Below, in pieces: positions 8,178 to 14,739 of a DNA stretch of 15,288 bases. The stretch's first letter is position 1. Every line of letters starts with the position of its first letter. Made by a program: the position numbers and the translations under genes. Under the pieces are notes generated by a model. That model made no database searches. It was not told the DNA's origin and worked only from the letters and a program-made list of their open reading frames with translations. This stretch comes from Akkermansiaceae bacterium (GTDB taxonomy: Bacteria > Verrucomicrobiota > Verrucomicrobiia > Verrucomicrobiales > Akkermansiaceae): the NCBI GenBank assembly GCA_011524615.1, contig WTJZ01000032.1, positions 1 to 15,288 on the forward strand. The letters run 5' to 3'.

Positions 8178-8204
8178 TTTATAAACGATCACCCTCATTG
8201 TCAA
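8178..8204 (-). promoter_or_regulatory. Sigma-70-like promoter of the small membrane protein gene
   Basis: On the minus strand, a perfect TTGACA -35 (8199-8204) is followed after 15 bases by TATAAA (8178-8183). Alternatively, after 17 bases it is followed by TAAAGC (8176-8181). The start codon at 8166 is only about ten bases downstream, so transcription would start within a few bases of the ATG. Confidence 0.6.
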
Positions 8205-8226
8205 GGACTCCACCATGAGCAACTCT

Positions 8227-8264
8227 CGAATTATCAATGAATTCGATCGCCTCTACTCATGAGT
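8227..8264. repeat. Two small palindromes upstream of the membrane protein promoter
   Basis: CGAATT (8227-8232) and AATTCG (8240-8245) form an inverted repeat with a 7 base spacer. A 10 bp palindrome, ACTCATGAGT, lies at 8255-8264. Both are upstream of the -35 at 8199-8204 and could be regulator sites, but palindromes this short also arise by chance. Confidence 0.25.
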
Positions 8265-8354
8265 GCACACACGCCCCCGAGGAACACCATTCTCGACCTC
8301 AAAAAATATTAACGAAAAATCTATCAAAAAGCATCAAACCCATCCAGTATCACG

Positions 8355-11075
8355 CTACTCTAGCAGGCTTTTGAGATTTTCTGGTGTTAGCCTTAAGGTG
8401 TCTGAATCAGCTAATAAAGCATCGGCGAGATCGCCTTTCTTTTGCTGAAGCGTATGAATTTTTTCTTCGACCGTATCTTGACAAATGAGCTTGTGAACGA
8501 AGACAGGCTTCTTTTGACCGATACGATACGCTCGGTCAGTCGCTTGACGCTCCACTGCAGGGTTCCACCATGGGTCATAATGGATTACCGTATCAGCCTC
8601 CGTGAGAGTTAACCCTGTCCCCCCAGCCTTCAGAGAGATGAGAAAGATAGGCGCTTGGCCGGCTTGGAACTGCTCAACGAGCCCTCCTCGATCCTTGGAC
8701 GCTCCTGTGAGAGTGAGATGACGATGCCCTCTTTTAGTGAGCTCTTGCGAAATCAGATCGAGCATACTAGTGAATTGCGAGAATAGTAAAATCTTGCGCC
8801 CCTCGATAATCAAGGTCTCAATCAACTCGAGAGCAAAGGTTAACTTAGCAGACTCCTCCTGTAACTTTGAGTCCTCCAATAAGGCTGGATGGCAACATAT
8901 CTGTCTCAGCTTGAGTAAAGCTGACAGGAAGAACATCTGTGAGGCATCCAGACCGCGCACCGCGATCGCCTGTCGCACCTTCTTATCCATTGTTGCCCTG
9001 ATGGTCTCATAGAGATCTTTCTGCTTTGTAGTCAGCTCAATCCTATGGATTAATTCCGTCTTAGGAGGCAGTTCTTTGGCCACTTCATCTTTCGTACGCC
9101 TTAAGATCAAGGACTCGACACGCTGCTTCAGAGCATCTCGTTTCCCTTCATCCCCATGGTTTTCGATAGGAGTTCGGTAATTCGTATTAAAGCTCTCCTT
9201 ACTCCCAAGCAGGCCTGGCATAAGAAACCTCATAAGAGACCAAAACTCTCCTAAATTATTCTCAACTGGAGTACCAGAAAGGCACACCCGATGATTCGTA
9301 CGTAACTCGAGAGCCGCTTGTGTCGACTTAGCAGTAGGGTTCTTGATATACTGAGCCTCATCCAGCAAAGCCAGATGGAAGCTATAATTCTTTAACCTCT
9401 CAATGTCACGATGCAGGAGAGCATATGAGGTCAGAACAATGTCACTATGCGGAATACTTGGGAAGTAACGATGGCGCCCAGGCCCCTGGATCACCAGGCA
9501 CTTCAAGTGCGGGGCGAACTTTCGTGCCTCTCTTTGCCAGTTTGTCACGACAGACGTTGGTGCGATCACGAGTGCTGGTGCATCCGCAGCCTTCGCCCTG
9601 CCAGACTCGATTTCCAGCATAATATGAGCGAGTGACTGCATCGTCTTACCTAACCCCATATCATCTGCCAAGATCCCATTTAGCCCAAGCTCTCGCAGGT
9701 TTTGCATCCACTTCAATCCAGTAAGCTGGTAATCTCTCAAGCTCGCCTGTAGCTGCTGTGGTTGCGTCACTTCCTCGTCTTGATCAAAGCTCTTTAATTT
9801 AGCCCGGAACTGCTCTAAATCCATTTGATCATCACCACCAATGTCAATCTCCTCGGATAACTGAACCGCGTCCAGTGCATGTAGCTTGGATTGCGCCGGG
9901 AACTTGGGGTCAATAAATTTTGCTAAGTGTTGTAGAATATCGCGCACCCTGCCGATCGGCAACTCTAGAGCGGTTCCATCATCCATCACCGCGTATTGCG
10001 TCCCGCTGTTAGGACGGTCTAGTGTCTCCATCATGAAGTTATCCTTCAATAGATGAGCCAGAATCGGGAGCAGATCTAACTTCTTCCCCCTCAGTTGAAA
10101 TCCAACAGAAAGGGTAAACCACCCACCTTGAGGCTCTGAGAGAGACAACTCCCATTCCTCAGGATCACAATGTGTAACCTCATAACCAAAGTCATTTGAC
10201 ACCGTCACACCCCATCCATGCTTCTCTAATAACGGAATCCCAGCATTGCGAACATCCATCCAGCATGAACTAGGCTCTGTACGAGTAGGGTCAGGAAAGA
10301 AACACCCATAGGTGTCCTCCAACCAATGAGGCTTCTTAGTCCGAATACGAGCTAACCAAGCATGCTCACTCGCTACGACCATTAACCCACAACGCGACAA
10401 GTGAGACAGAGCATCCTTCTCCAACGCTCTAAAACGCTCAATGATTAACGGAACTCCTGTCTTAGTCACCACTCGAGATTCCCCCTCATCAATGTCAGCC
10501 AGCAGAGGGAAGGTAAAGTCCCCATAGATCTGACTCGTATACGTTACCCTGGCGTACGCAATAGCAGGTCGCTCCAACTTAAGATCCCATGAGGGACGCT
10601 TCTGCTTTAAGTACGTTTCTACCACCTCTGGCAATCTCTCGCACCGCTCCAATGAGAGAGAAAAGTTCGGAGATGTACGTAGACGTTCTTCCTCACCTAG
10701 GATAACCGGCGCCTCTTCTACCTCATTGACCCGCCCCCCATTCTTAAGTGAACCAAATTGCTCTAACTTATCTGTAATGTGCGCTTGTGAAGCTCTATGC
10801 AGTACCGCGGCAGCATGAGAACAATAAAAGCGATCCTCGCAGTTACACTCCGCTTCTAGCGTCCACTCATCACCATCTATCCAAACCGTAACCTCAGGCT
10901 GATACACACTAACCTTATCAGTCCAACTCCCCACAATTACGACTCCACCATCCGGCATCTCTTCCCACTCGATGTCATCAATCTTTGACTTCTGCCTCAT
11001 TCCCAACTGCAGCGCGTCTCCATCAAAACGGTTTTGCCACTGCTGAGATTGTAAATATTGAGATACGGTCATCAT
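8355..11075 (-). CDS. Snf2/RapA-type superfamily 2 ATPase with N-terminal SWIM zinc finger
   Basis: DNA-dependent translocase of 906 residues. Near the N-terminus is a SWIM-type zinc finger with CxCx5CxH spacing: C77, C79, C85, H87 in AECNCEDRFYCSH. A poorly conserved middle region of about 350 residues follows. Next is a full Snf2 motor: Walker A DDMGLGKT (K477), Walker B DEAQ (D572-Q575), LSGTPVENN, helicase C block LLFSQFTSMLDLI, GGTGLTLTEADTVIHYDPWWNPAVE, and motif VI QATDRAYRIGQ (844-854). SWIM-Snf2 proteins are widespread in bacteria; roles in transcription-complex recycling or genome maintenance are inferred, not established. The frame opens with TTG at 11096. ATG 11075 (followed directly by a second ATG at 11072) is preferred because the seven extra residues are unconvincing. 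No Shine-Dalgarno is visible. It is divergent from the sigma-factor gene. Confidence 0.92.
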   Translation of the reverse strand: MMTVSQYLQSQQWQNRFDGDALQLGMRQKSKIDDIEWEEMPDGGVVIVGSWTDKVSVYQPEVTVWIDGDEWTLEAECNCEDRFYCSHAAAVLHRASQAHITDKLEQFGSLKNGGRVNEVEEAPVILGEEERLRTSPNFSLSLERCERLPEVVETYLKQKRPSWDLKLERPAIAYARVTYTSQIYGDFTFPLLADIDEGESRVVTKTGVPLIIERFRALEKDALSHLSRCGLMVVASEHAWLARIRTKKPHWLEDTYGCFFPDPTRTEPSSCWMDVRNAGIPLLEKHGWGVTVSNDFGYEVTHCDPEEWELSLSEPQGGWFTLSVGFQLRGKKLDLLPILAHLLKDNFMMETLDRPNSGTQYAVMDDGTALELPIGRVRDILQHLAKFIDPKFPAQSKLHALDAVQLSEEIDIGGDDQMDLEQFRAKLKSFDQDEEVTQPQQLQASLRDYQLTGLKWMQNLRELGLNGILADDMGLGKTMQSLAHIMLEIESGRAKAADAPALVIAPTSVVTNWQREARKFAPHLKCLVIQGPGRHRYFPSIPHSDIVLTSYALLHRDIERLKNYSFHLALLDEAQYIKNPTAKSTQAALELRTNHRVCLSGTPVENNLGEFWSLMRFLMPGLLGSKESFNTNYRTPIENHGDEGKRDALKQRVESLILRRTKDEVAKELPPKTELIHRIELTTKQKDLYETIRATMDKKVRQAIAVRGLDASQMFFLSALLKLRQICCHPALLEDSKLQEESAKLTFALELIETLIIEGRKILLFSQFTSMLDLISQELTKRGHRHLTLTGASKDRGGLVEQFQAGQAPIFLISLKAGGTGLTLTEADTVIHYDPWWNPAVERQATDRAYRIGQKKPVFVHKLICQDTVEEKIHTLQQKKGDLADALLADSDTLRLTPENLKSLLE

Positions 11076-11390
11076 CTCTGCCAACCAAACATACAAAAAC
11101 TCAATTGAACACCATTTAATGCAGTTTTTTTAAAAGCACTGATTCCTACCTTTTCATCCCTCGAGAGAGTCACTCATGCCAACGATTACCAAGAAGCTTT
11201 TTAAAAAAACAATCAGCAATGTTCTTGAGATGTCCCACTCTAACGCCATGGAAATCGGTGCGAAAAATTTATAAAAAAACTTAAAATTTACTGTTAAGGT
11301 TTTGGCGTTTTATGCCCTTGACCGCAAAAAAATCACCTCTAATTGCGACTTCTTCTAGACAGAATAGCCAAAAATAAGGTATCTTGCGGC
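11076..11390. other. AT-rich divergent regulatory spacer with A-tract inverted repeat
   Basis: A 315 base gap between the Snf2-like and sigma-factor genes, with no plausible gene inside. Two rows counted by hand give 35-38% GC, well below flanking genes. Three 7-base A/T tracts lie at 11125-11131 (T), 11203-11209 (A) and 11273-11279 (A). The first two belong to a near-perfect inverted repeat: GTTTTTTTAAAAGC (11124-11137) and GCTTTTTAAAAAAAC (11196-11210), differing by one T. A possible plus-strand -35 TTGACC is at 11318-11323, with only a poor -10 (TAATTG, 11340-11345). The spacer probably carries promoters for both genes, perhaps with curved DNA. Confidence 0.55.
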
Positions 11391-11990
11391 GTGCCTGTCC
11401 AAGATGTTAAACGAACCAACTACTCTTTAATAGCTCGTGCTATTGATCTCGATGACACGGAAGCATGGAAAAAACTTTATGCCTACTACGATCAGTTCAT
11501 CAAACTAATTTTAGAAAAGCTAGCCCTATCCGATCAGGACACACAACAAGTATCCAAGGCCATCTTAGCCAACCTCATGGTCGCACTACCACAATACAAT
11601 CAATCCAGAGGCGCCTACAGAGCTTGGTTCATCTCTACTATTCGCAGTATGGCTCGTACGCATATTCGTCAATCTCACCCCATGCTCATGGCGAGCAAAT
11701 CATACATTGATGCGCCTGCTTCAGCTAATTCATACGACTACTCTCTCGACACGATGATCCATAAGGAATGGGAAGCATACATTATGGCTAACGCCATGAA
11801 ACGCGTCGAAAAGTCATTCTCTCCCACCCCGATTCAAGTACTACAATTGAGTCTCACAGGTCACAGTGTCGCGCAAATCGCTGCAAAACTAGACCTGAGT
11901 GAAACATCTATTGTCTCACTCCAAGAACGAGTCAAAAAGTCACTTCTACAAGCGATCAAGAAATTGACTCAAGATCTAGAACGGGAGTAA
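11391..11990 (+). CDS. ECF-like RNA polymerase sigma factor (sigma-70 family)
   Basis: Putative alternative sigma factor that would direct RNA polymerase to a small promoter set; 199 residues from GTG 11391. The N-terminal part (YSLIARAIDLDDTEAWKKLYAYYDQF) matches the start of sigma region 2. The helical LPQYNQSRGAYRAWFISTIR segment matches region 2.2-2.4. A linker with EWEAYIMANAMKRVEKSF leads to region 4, whose helix-turn-helix is SLTGHSVAQIAAKLDLSETSIVSLQERVKKSLL. Overall it resembles the ECF-like sigma group seen in Verrucomicrobiota and Lentisphaerota. The frame opens at TTG 11343 directly after a stop, and no ATG is in frame near the N-terminus. GTG 11391 gives a normal-looking N-terminus, but the TTG form (215 residues) cannot be excluded. 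No anti-sigma gene is adjacent. Conservation of the -10 recognition residues is weak, so promoter specificity is unknown. Confidence 0.8.
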   Translation: MPVQDVKRTNYSLIARAIDLDDTEAWKKLYAYYDQFIKLILEKLALSDQDTQQVSKAILANLMVALPQYNQSRGAYRAWFISTIRSMARTHIRQSHPMLMASKSYIDAPASANSYDYSLDTMIHKEWEAYIMANAMKRVEKSFSPTPIQVLQLSLTGHSVAQIAAKLDLSETSIVSLQERVKKSLLQAIKKLTQDLERE

Positions 11991-12000
11991 CCCCGCAATC

Positions 12001-12051
12001 GCTCTGAGTATTGAGGGTAACACCTACCCTGAAACACTCAATGAGCCGAGC
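12001..12051. repeat. Nested inverted repeat at a convergent junction
   Basis: ATTGAG (12010-12015) pairs with CTCAAT (12037-12042). Inside it, AGGGTA (12014-12019) pairs with TACCCT (12025-12030), partly as an alternative fold. GCTC and GAGC at the outer ends could add four more pairs. It lies between the sigma-factor stop and the DUF3500 stop, overlapping the latter. It has no clear U-tract, so it is a possible shared 3'-end structure rather than a standard terminator. Confidence 0.35.
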
Positions 12052-12985
12052 CAAAATCCAGCCCCGCGTTCCTGAGAACAGCGTGTGAGTGCATCGCTGC
12101 TGGCTGAGAATTACAGTATTCTAAGAGGAAGCCCTTTGACTGAACTCTATAGTAATGTGGCACACTGAGCTCCACTTGCCCCACATAAGCTACATCCCAG
12201 TCAGGCTGATCATCCAGAATCAAAGAACTGAAACTGTCCGGAAATATCGACAGATAGCTCGAAACCAACCGATCAACAGCCTCACACTGGAGATCACTCA
12301 AATCCGTCACTCCCCCCTCTAATACTTCGACTTGGGTCTGCGCCTTAGTGAGAATATCACCTGGAATCTCACTAAGTGGAGCCACATTTTTTGCCAACAA
12401 AGTCAGTAACTGCTGAGCATGATCATCGTGTTCTCCCAAGACAGCGTAACCATTACGTGTCCCATTTTGCACCTTCTTTGGATTAGCCCCGAAAAAAGCA
12501 GGGGTACAACTTACTAAGCACCCGTTCCGGATCGTATAGTTCAACGAAAGGTGATGACCTTCCACTCTCCAAGCCCAATCAGATGTCAATGAAGGCGTCC
12601 CAAATATAGTAAGGTAATATAGGCCAGAATGACGATGAAAGCGCCCTTTCCCATGCTCAATACGATGCACTTCATCTTCCATACTCATAATGCCTAACGC
12701 TGTTCTCAATCCTGAATTGGACAGCCCTGTCGACATCATACCAATCGCCATTAAGCGCTGTTCTGAGGACATGTCATTAAAGCATAAGCCTTTGCGTTCA
12801 TGCAACTCCACTGGGAAGTAATGCCAATTCGTACGATCAGCATCATCAAATGCAACACAAGCCTGCTCCCTATTCCCCAGGCAACCTATAAATGCCTGCG
12901 CAGCCTTAACCATATTTTGCTCCACCACGGAGGCGAACCCACTAATACAACTTGTAACTAAGAGTAATAAGACAAGATTTCTCAT
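12038..12985 (-). CDS. DUF3500 family protein, probable secreted lipoprotein
   Basis: Protein of unknown biochemical function that I recognise as DUF3500 from its conserved blocks. These are FDDADRTNWHYFPVE, ERKGLCFNDMSSEQR, YYLTIFGTPS, WAWRVEGHHLSLNYTI and PAFFGANP. The N-terminus is a short export signal, MRNLVLLLLVTSCISG, and VTSC fits a lipobox; a lipid-anchored or periplasmic location is therefore likely. Histidine- and aspartate-rich blocks (EGHHLSLN, GEHDDHAQQ) could suit metal or substrate binding, but that is inference. From ATG 12985 the protein has 315 residues and the cysteine is residue 13, which is short for a signal. The in-frame TTG at 13003 would put it at residue 19, a more usual length, so either start is possible. 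It is divergent from the flavin-reductase-like gene and convergent with the sigma factor. Confidence 0.85.
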   Translation of the reverse strand: MRNLVLLLLVTSCISGFASVVEQNMVKAAQAFIGCLGNREQACVAFDDADRTNWHYFPVELHERKGLCFNDMSSEQRLMAIGMMSTGLSNSGLRTALGIMSMEDEVHRIEHGKGRFHRHSGLYYLTIFGTPSLTSDWAWRVEGHHLSLNYTIRNGCLVSCTPAFFGANPKKVQNGTRNGYAVLGEHDDHAQQLLTLLAKNVAPLSEIPGDILTKAQTQVEVLEGGVTDLSDLQCEAVDRLVSSYLSIFPDSFSSLILDDQPDWDVAYVGQVELSVPHYYRVQSKGFLLEYCNSQPAAMHSHAVLRNAGLDFGSAH

Positions 12986-13097
12986 GCTGTAGAATGTAGA
13001 CAACTACAACTGAAACTCAAGGACATGTGGTCTATCACTATCATCCTGTCATTTTAAACATTGTGTTCCACTTCTTAAAATCCCAGAACCTGAGTAT

Positions 13098-13685
13098 ATG
13101 CATCTAGACTTAGCCGAACTCACCCCGCAAGACAGATATAAGGTCTTAACCTCTCTTGTCGTCCCCCGCCCTATTGCATGGGTAAGCACTATAAGCAAAG
13201 AAGGCATGACCAATATCGCGCCCTTCTCGTTCTTTAGCATTATGGGCAGTAAGCCTCCCATCCTGACCTTTGCCCCAGGCAATAAGACCCCAGACACCCC
13301 GAAAGATACGGCTCAAAACATTATGGACACCAAGGAGTTCGTCGTAAACCTCGTCGACTCACATACCGCCCCACAAATGGTAGAATCAGCCAAACCTCAC
13401 ACCGTCTCAGAAATAGATCTTTGCGAACTAACCCCTGTTGCTAGCCTCGCCATTAAGCCTCCTCGGATCAAGGAGTCTCCTGTAAGTATGGAGTGCAAAC
13501 TACACGACATCCTCCATATAGGCCAAAACCGCATGGTCATCGGCGAGATCCTACACCTTCATGTGAGAGACCAACTCATCGACCCAGAATCATATCATCT
13601 CACAGGCAATGACTACACTCCGATCGGACGCATGGCATCACCAAACTTCTATTGTAATACTCAGGACCAATTCCAACTGGGCTAG
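13098..13685 (+). CDS. Flavin reductase-like (FMN-binding split-barrel) protein
   Basis: Cytoplasmic flavoprotein of 195 residues in the flavin-reductase-like family (PF01613), near the usual size of about 200. The signature runs from residue 23: PRPIAWVSTISKEG, then TNIAPFSFFSIMGSKPPILTF. These form the FMN-binding loop and barrel strands. KDTAQNIMDTKEFVVNLV is the next conserved block and GEILHLHVRD the late strand. Members reduce free flavin with NAD(P)H for a partner monooxygenase, or bind FMN for other redox reactions. No monooxygenase gene is nearby, so the partner and reaction are open. The start is ATG 13098; no Shine-Dalgarno precedes it. It lies 112 bases from the DUF3500 start, divergent from it, so the two may share a control region. 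A weak hairpin lies about 65 bases after the stop. Confidence 0.88.
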   Translation: MHLDLAELTPQDRYKVLTSLVVPRPIAWVSTISKEGMTNIAPFSFFSIMGSKPPILTFAPGNKTPDTPKDTAQNIMDTKEFVVNLVDSHTAPQMVESAKPHTVSEIDLCELTPVASLAIKPPRIKESPVSMECKLHDILHIGQNRMVIGEILHLHVRDQLIDPESYHLTGNDYTPIGRMASPNFYCNTQDQFQLG

Positions 13686-13750
13686 ATCACCACAATATGA
13701 ATGCCGCAACTCGCGTTCCAGAGGGCGGCTCTATTCTAGATCCTCATCAT

Positions 13751-13770
13751 CGCTCCAACTATTAGGAGCG
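13751..13770 (+). terminator. Weak hairpin after the flavin-reductase-like gene
   Basis: CGCTCC (13751-13756) pairs with GGAGCG (13765-13770) around an eight-base loop. AATAA (13771-13775) and TTATT (13784-13788) follow as a second small dyad. There is no continuous U-tract, so terminator function is doubtful. Confidence 0.25.
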
Positions 13771-13854
13771 AATAACCTCCCGTTTATTCAACAACGCACA
13801 CACCACCTAAAAAATCCTGCAATGGTTACACAGAGAACCCTTGTAGCCAAAACG

Positions 13855-13879
13855 AAAAAAGGAGACACAAGGTGTCTCC
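13855..13879 (-). terminator. Intrinsic terminator of rpsT
   Basis: GGAGACAC (13861-13868) and GTGTCTCC (13872-13879) make a perfect 8 bp stem with a three-base loop. On the minus strand it is followed by six T (13855-13860), 30 bases beyond the rpsT stop. On the plus strand AGTTTT follows, so it may also stop transcripts from the flavin-reductase-like gene. Confidence 0.9.
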
Positions 13880-13908
13880 AGTTTTCAGCAAATTGTTTTA
13901 GACTGAGC

Positions 13909-14172
13909 TTATGCTACGTTAGCCTTAGCTGTTTTGAAAGTCTTTGACTTGAGGTTGATAGCTTTATTTTTGTGGATGTAGTTACGCTTTGCTGCGCGGT
14001 CTACCGCAGAAGCGAACTTTGAGAATACTAGGCGGAATGATGCTTCATCGCTAGCGTCAGCTGCAAGAACTTCTTTACGGAGTGACTTGATACGAGCTGA
14101 AAGAACACGGTTACGAGCTGTTCTTTTTTCATTCTGACGGTTACGCTTTGCTGCTGATTGGATGTTAGCCAT
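13909..14172 (-). CDS. rpsT: 30S ribosomal protein S20
   Basis: Small, strongly basic ribosomal protein, 87 residues, the normal length for bS20, which binds 16S rRNA in the body of the 30S subunit. It opens MANIQSAAKRNRQNEKRTAR, the standard S20 N-terminus. The C-terminal AVDRAAKRNYIHKNKAINLKS block is also family-typical (AAxKGxIHKNxAxRxKSRL in many species). The start is ATG 14172. A near-consensus promoter lies just upstream and an intrinsic terminator just downstream, so it forms a one-gene transcription unit. The leader is about 17 bases and has no Shine-Dalgarno, unusual for a highly expressed ribosomal gene in most bacteria. It is divergent from sufE with 108 bases between the start codons. 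Confidence 0.97.
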   Translation of the reverse strand: MANIQSAAKRNRQNEKRTARNRVLSARIKSLRKEVLAADASDEASFRLVFSKFASAVDRAAKRNYIHKNKAINLKSKTFKTAKANVA

Positions 14173-14195
14173 AGTAATCTAAATTTGGGTTGTGC

Positions 14196-14223
14196 AACAT
14201 ACCGTTTAATTAAGGAATGTCAA
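14196..14223 (-). promoter_or_regulatory. Sigma-70-like promoter of rpsT
   Basis: On the minus strand, TTGACA (14218-14223, perfect -35) is separated by 16 bases from TATGTT (14196-14201, -10). Transcription would start near 14189, about 17 bases before the rpsT ATG. The spacer and flanks are AT-rich. Confidence 0.7.
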
Positions 14224-14280
14224 GCATCTCTTGAAATAAGTTGAAATTTTTGTCGCATAACTCTTTAGCCATCATATCGT

Positions 14281-14700
14281 ATGGGTATGACAATCGCAGA
14301 GAAAACACAACAATTACTAGAGGAGCTCTCCTTCTTCCAAGACTGGCAAGAACGCTATGAATACGTAATCTCCATGGGCAAAAAGCTCTCCCACATGGAC
14401 GACGCTCTCAAGACCCCTGAGCGGACGATAAAAGGATGTCAGTCCCAAGTTTGGCTCGAGTCGAAGTGCGAGGATGGCATCATGAACTACACCGCCGACT
14501 CTGACTCACTCATCACAAAAGGGATGATCGCTCTATTCGTAAGAGTACTAGACGGACATACTCCTGATGAGGTACTCACCGCAGATATGTCCTTCATCCA
14601 AGAAACAGGGCTCAAAGAGCATTTAGCTCCTACCCGTGCCAATGCTCTGAACTTAATGGCTACAGAAATGAAAAAACACGCTCTAGAAGCAAACAAATAG
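14281..14700 (+). CDS. sufE: SufE-type cysteine desulfuration protein
   Basis: Sulfur-transfer partner of the SufS cysteine desulfurase in Fe-S cluster assembly, 139 residues, matching the family length. The catalytic cysteine that receives the persulfide is C53, in the conserved IKGCQSQVW block (residues 50-58). Upstream WQERYEYVISMGKKL and downstream ITKGMIALFVRVLDGHTPDEV, GLKEHLAPTRANAL are also typical. No sufS, sufB, sufC or sufD is visible in the window, so it is separated from the core suf genes or they lie beyond the edge. CsdE is a paralogue that cannot be strictly excluded. The start is ATG 14281 or ATG 14287; neither has a Shine-Dalgarno. A methyltransferase gene follows after 39 bases on the same strand and is probably co-transcribed. 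Confidence 0.95.
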   Translation: MGMTIAEKTQQLLEELSFFQDWQERYEYVISMGKKLSHMDDALKTPERTIKGCQSQVWLESKCEDGIMNYTADSDSLITKGMIALFVRVLDGHTPDEVLTADMSFIQETGLKEHLAPTRANALNLMATEMKKHALEANK

Positions 14701-14739
14701 TATTCGGCACCTCTCGACCACACCTAAGCAACGATCCCC

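Noticed and set aside
8263..8448. Short plus-strand open frame before the Snf2 gene end
   Set aside because: It overlaps the conserved C-terminus of the Snf2-like protein, and its own sequence is low-complexity with no start signal.
11124..11280. A/T tracts read as a CRISPR-like or transposon-end repeat
   Set aside because: The repeats are only homopolymer-rich arms. There is no repeated unit with unique spacers, no transposase gene, and no flanking target duplication.
13609..13947. Plus-strand open frame across the flavin-reductase end and rpsT terminator
   Set aside because: It runs through the rpsT terminator hairpin and into rpsT antisense; no protein features.
14231..14261. TTGAAA plus CATAAC as a promoter for sufE
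   Set aside because: The 19 base spacer and the 4/6 -10 match are too weak, although some promoter must lie in this gap.
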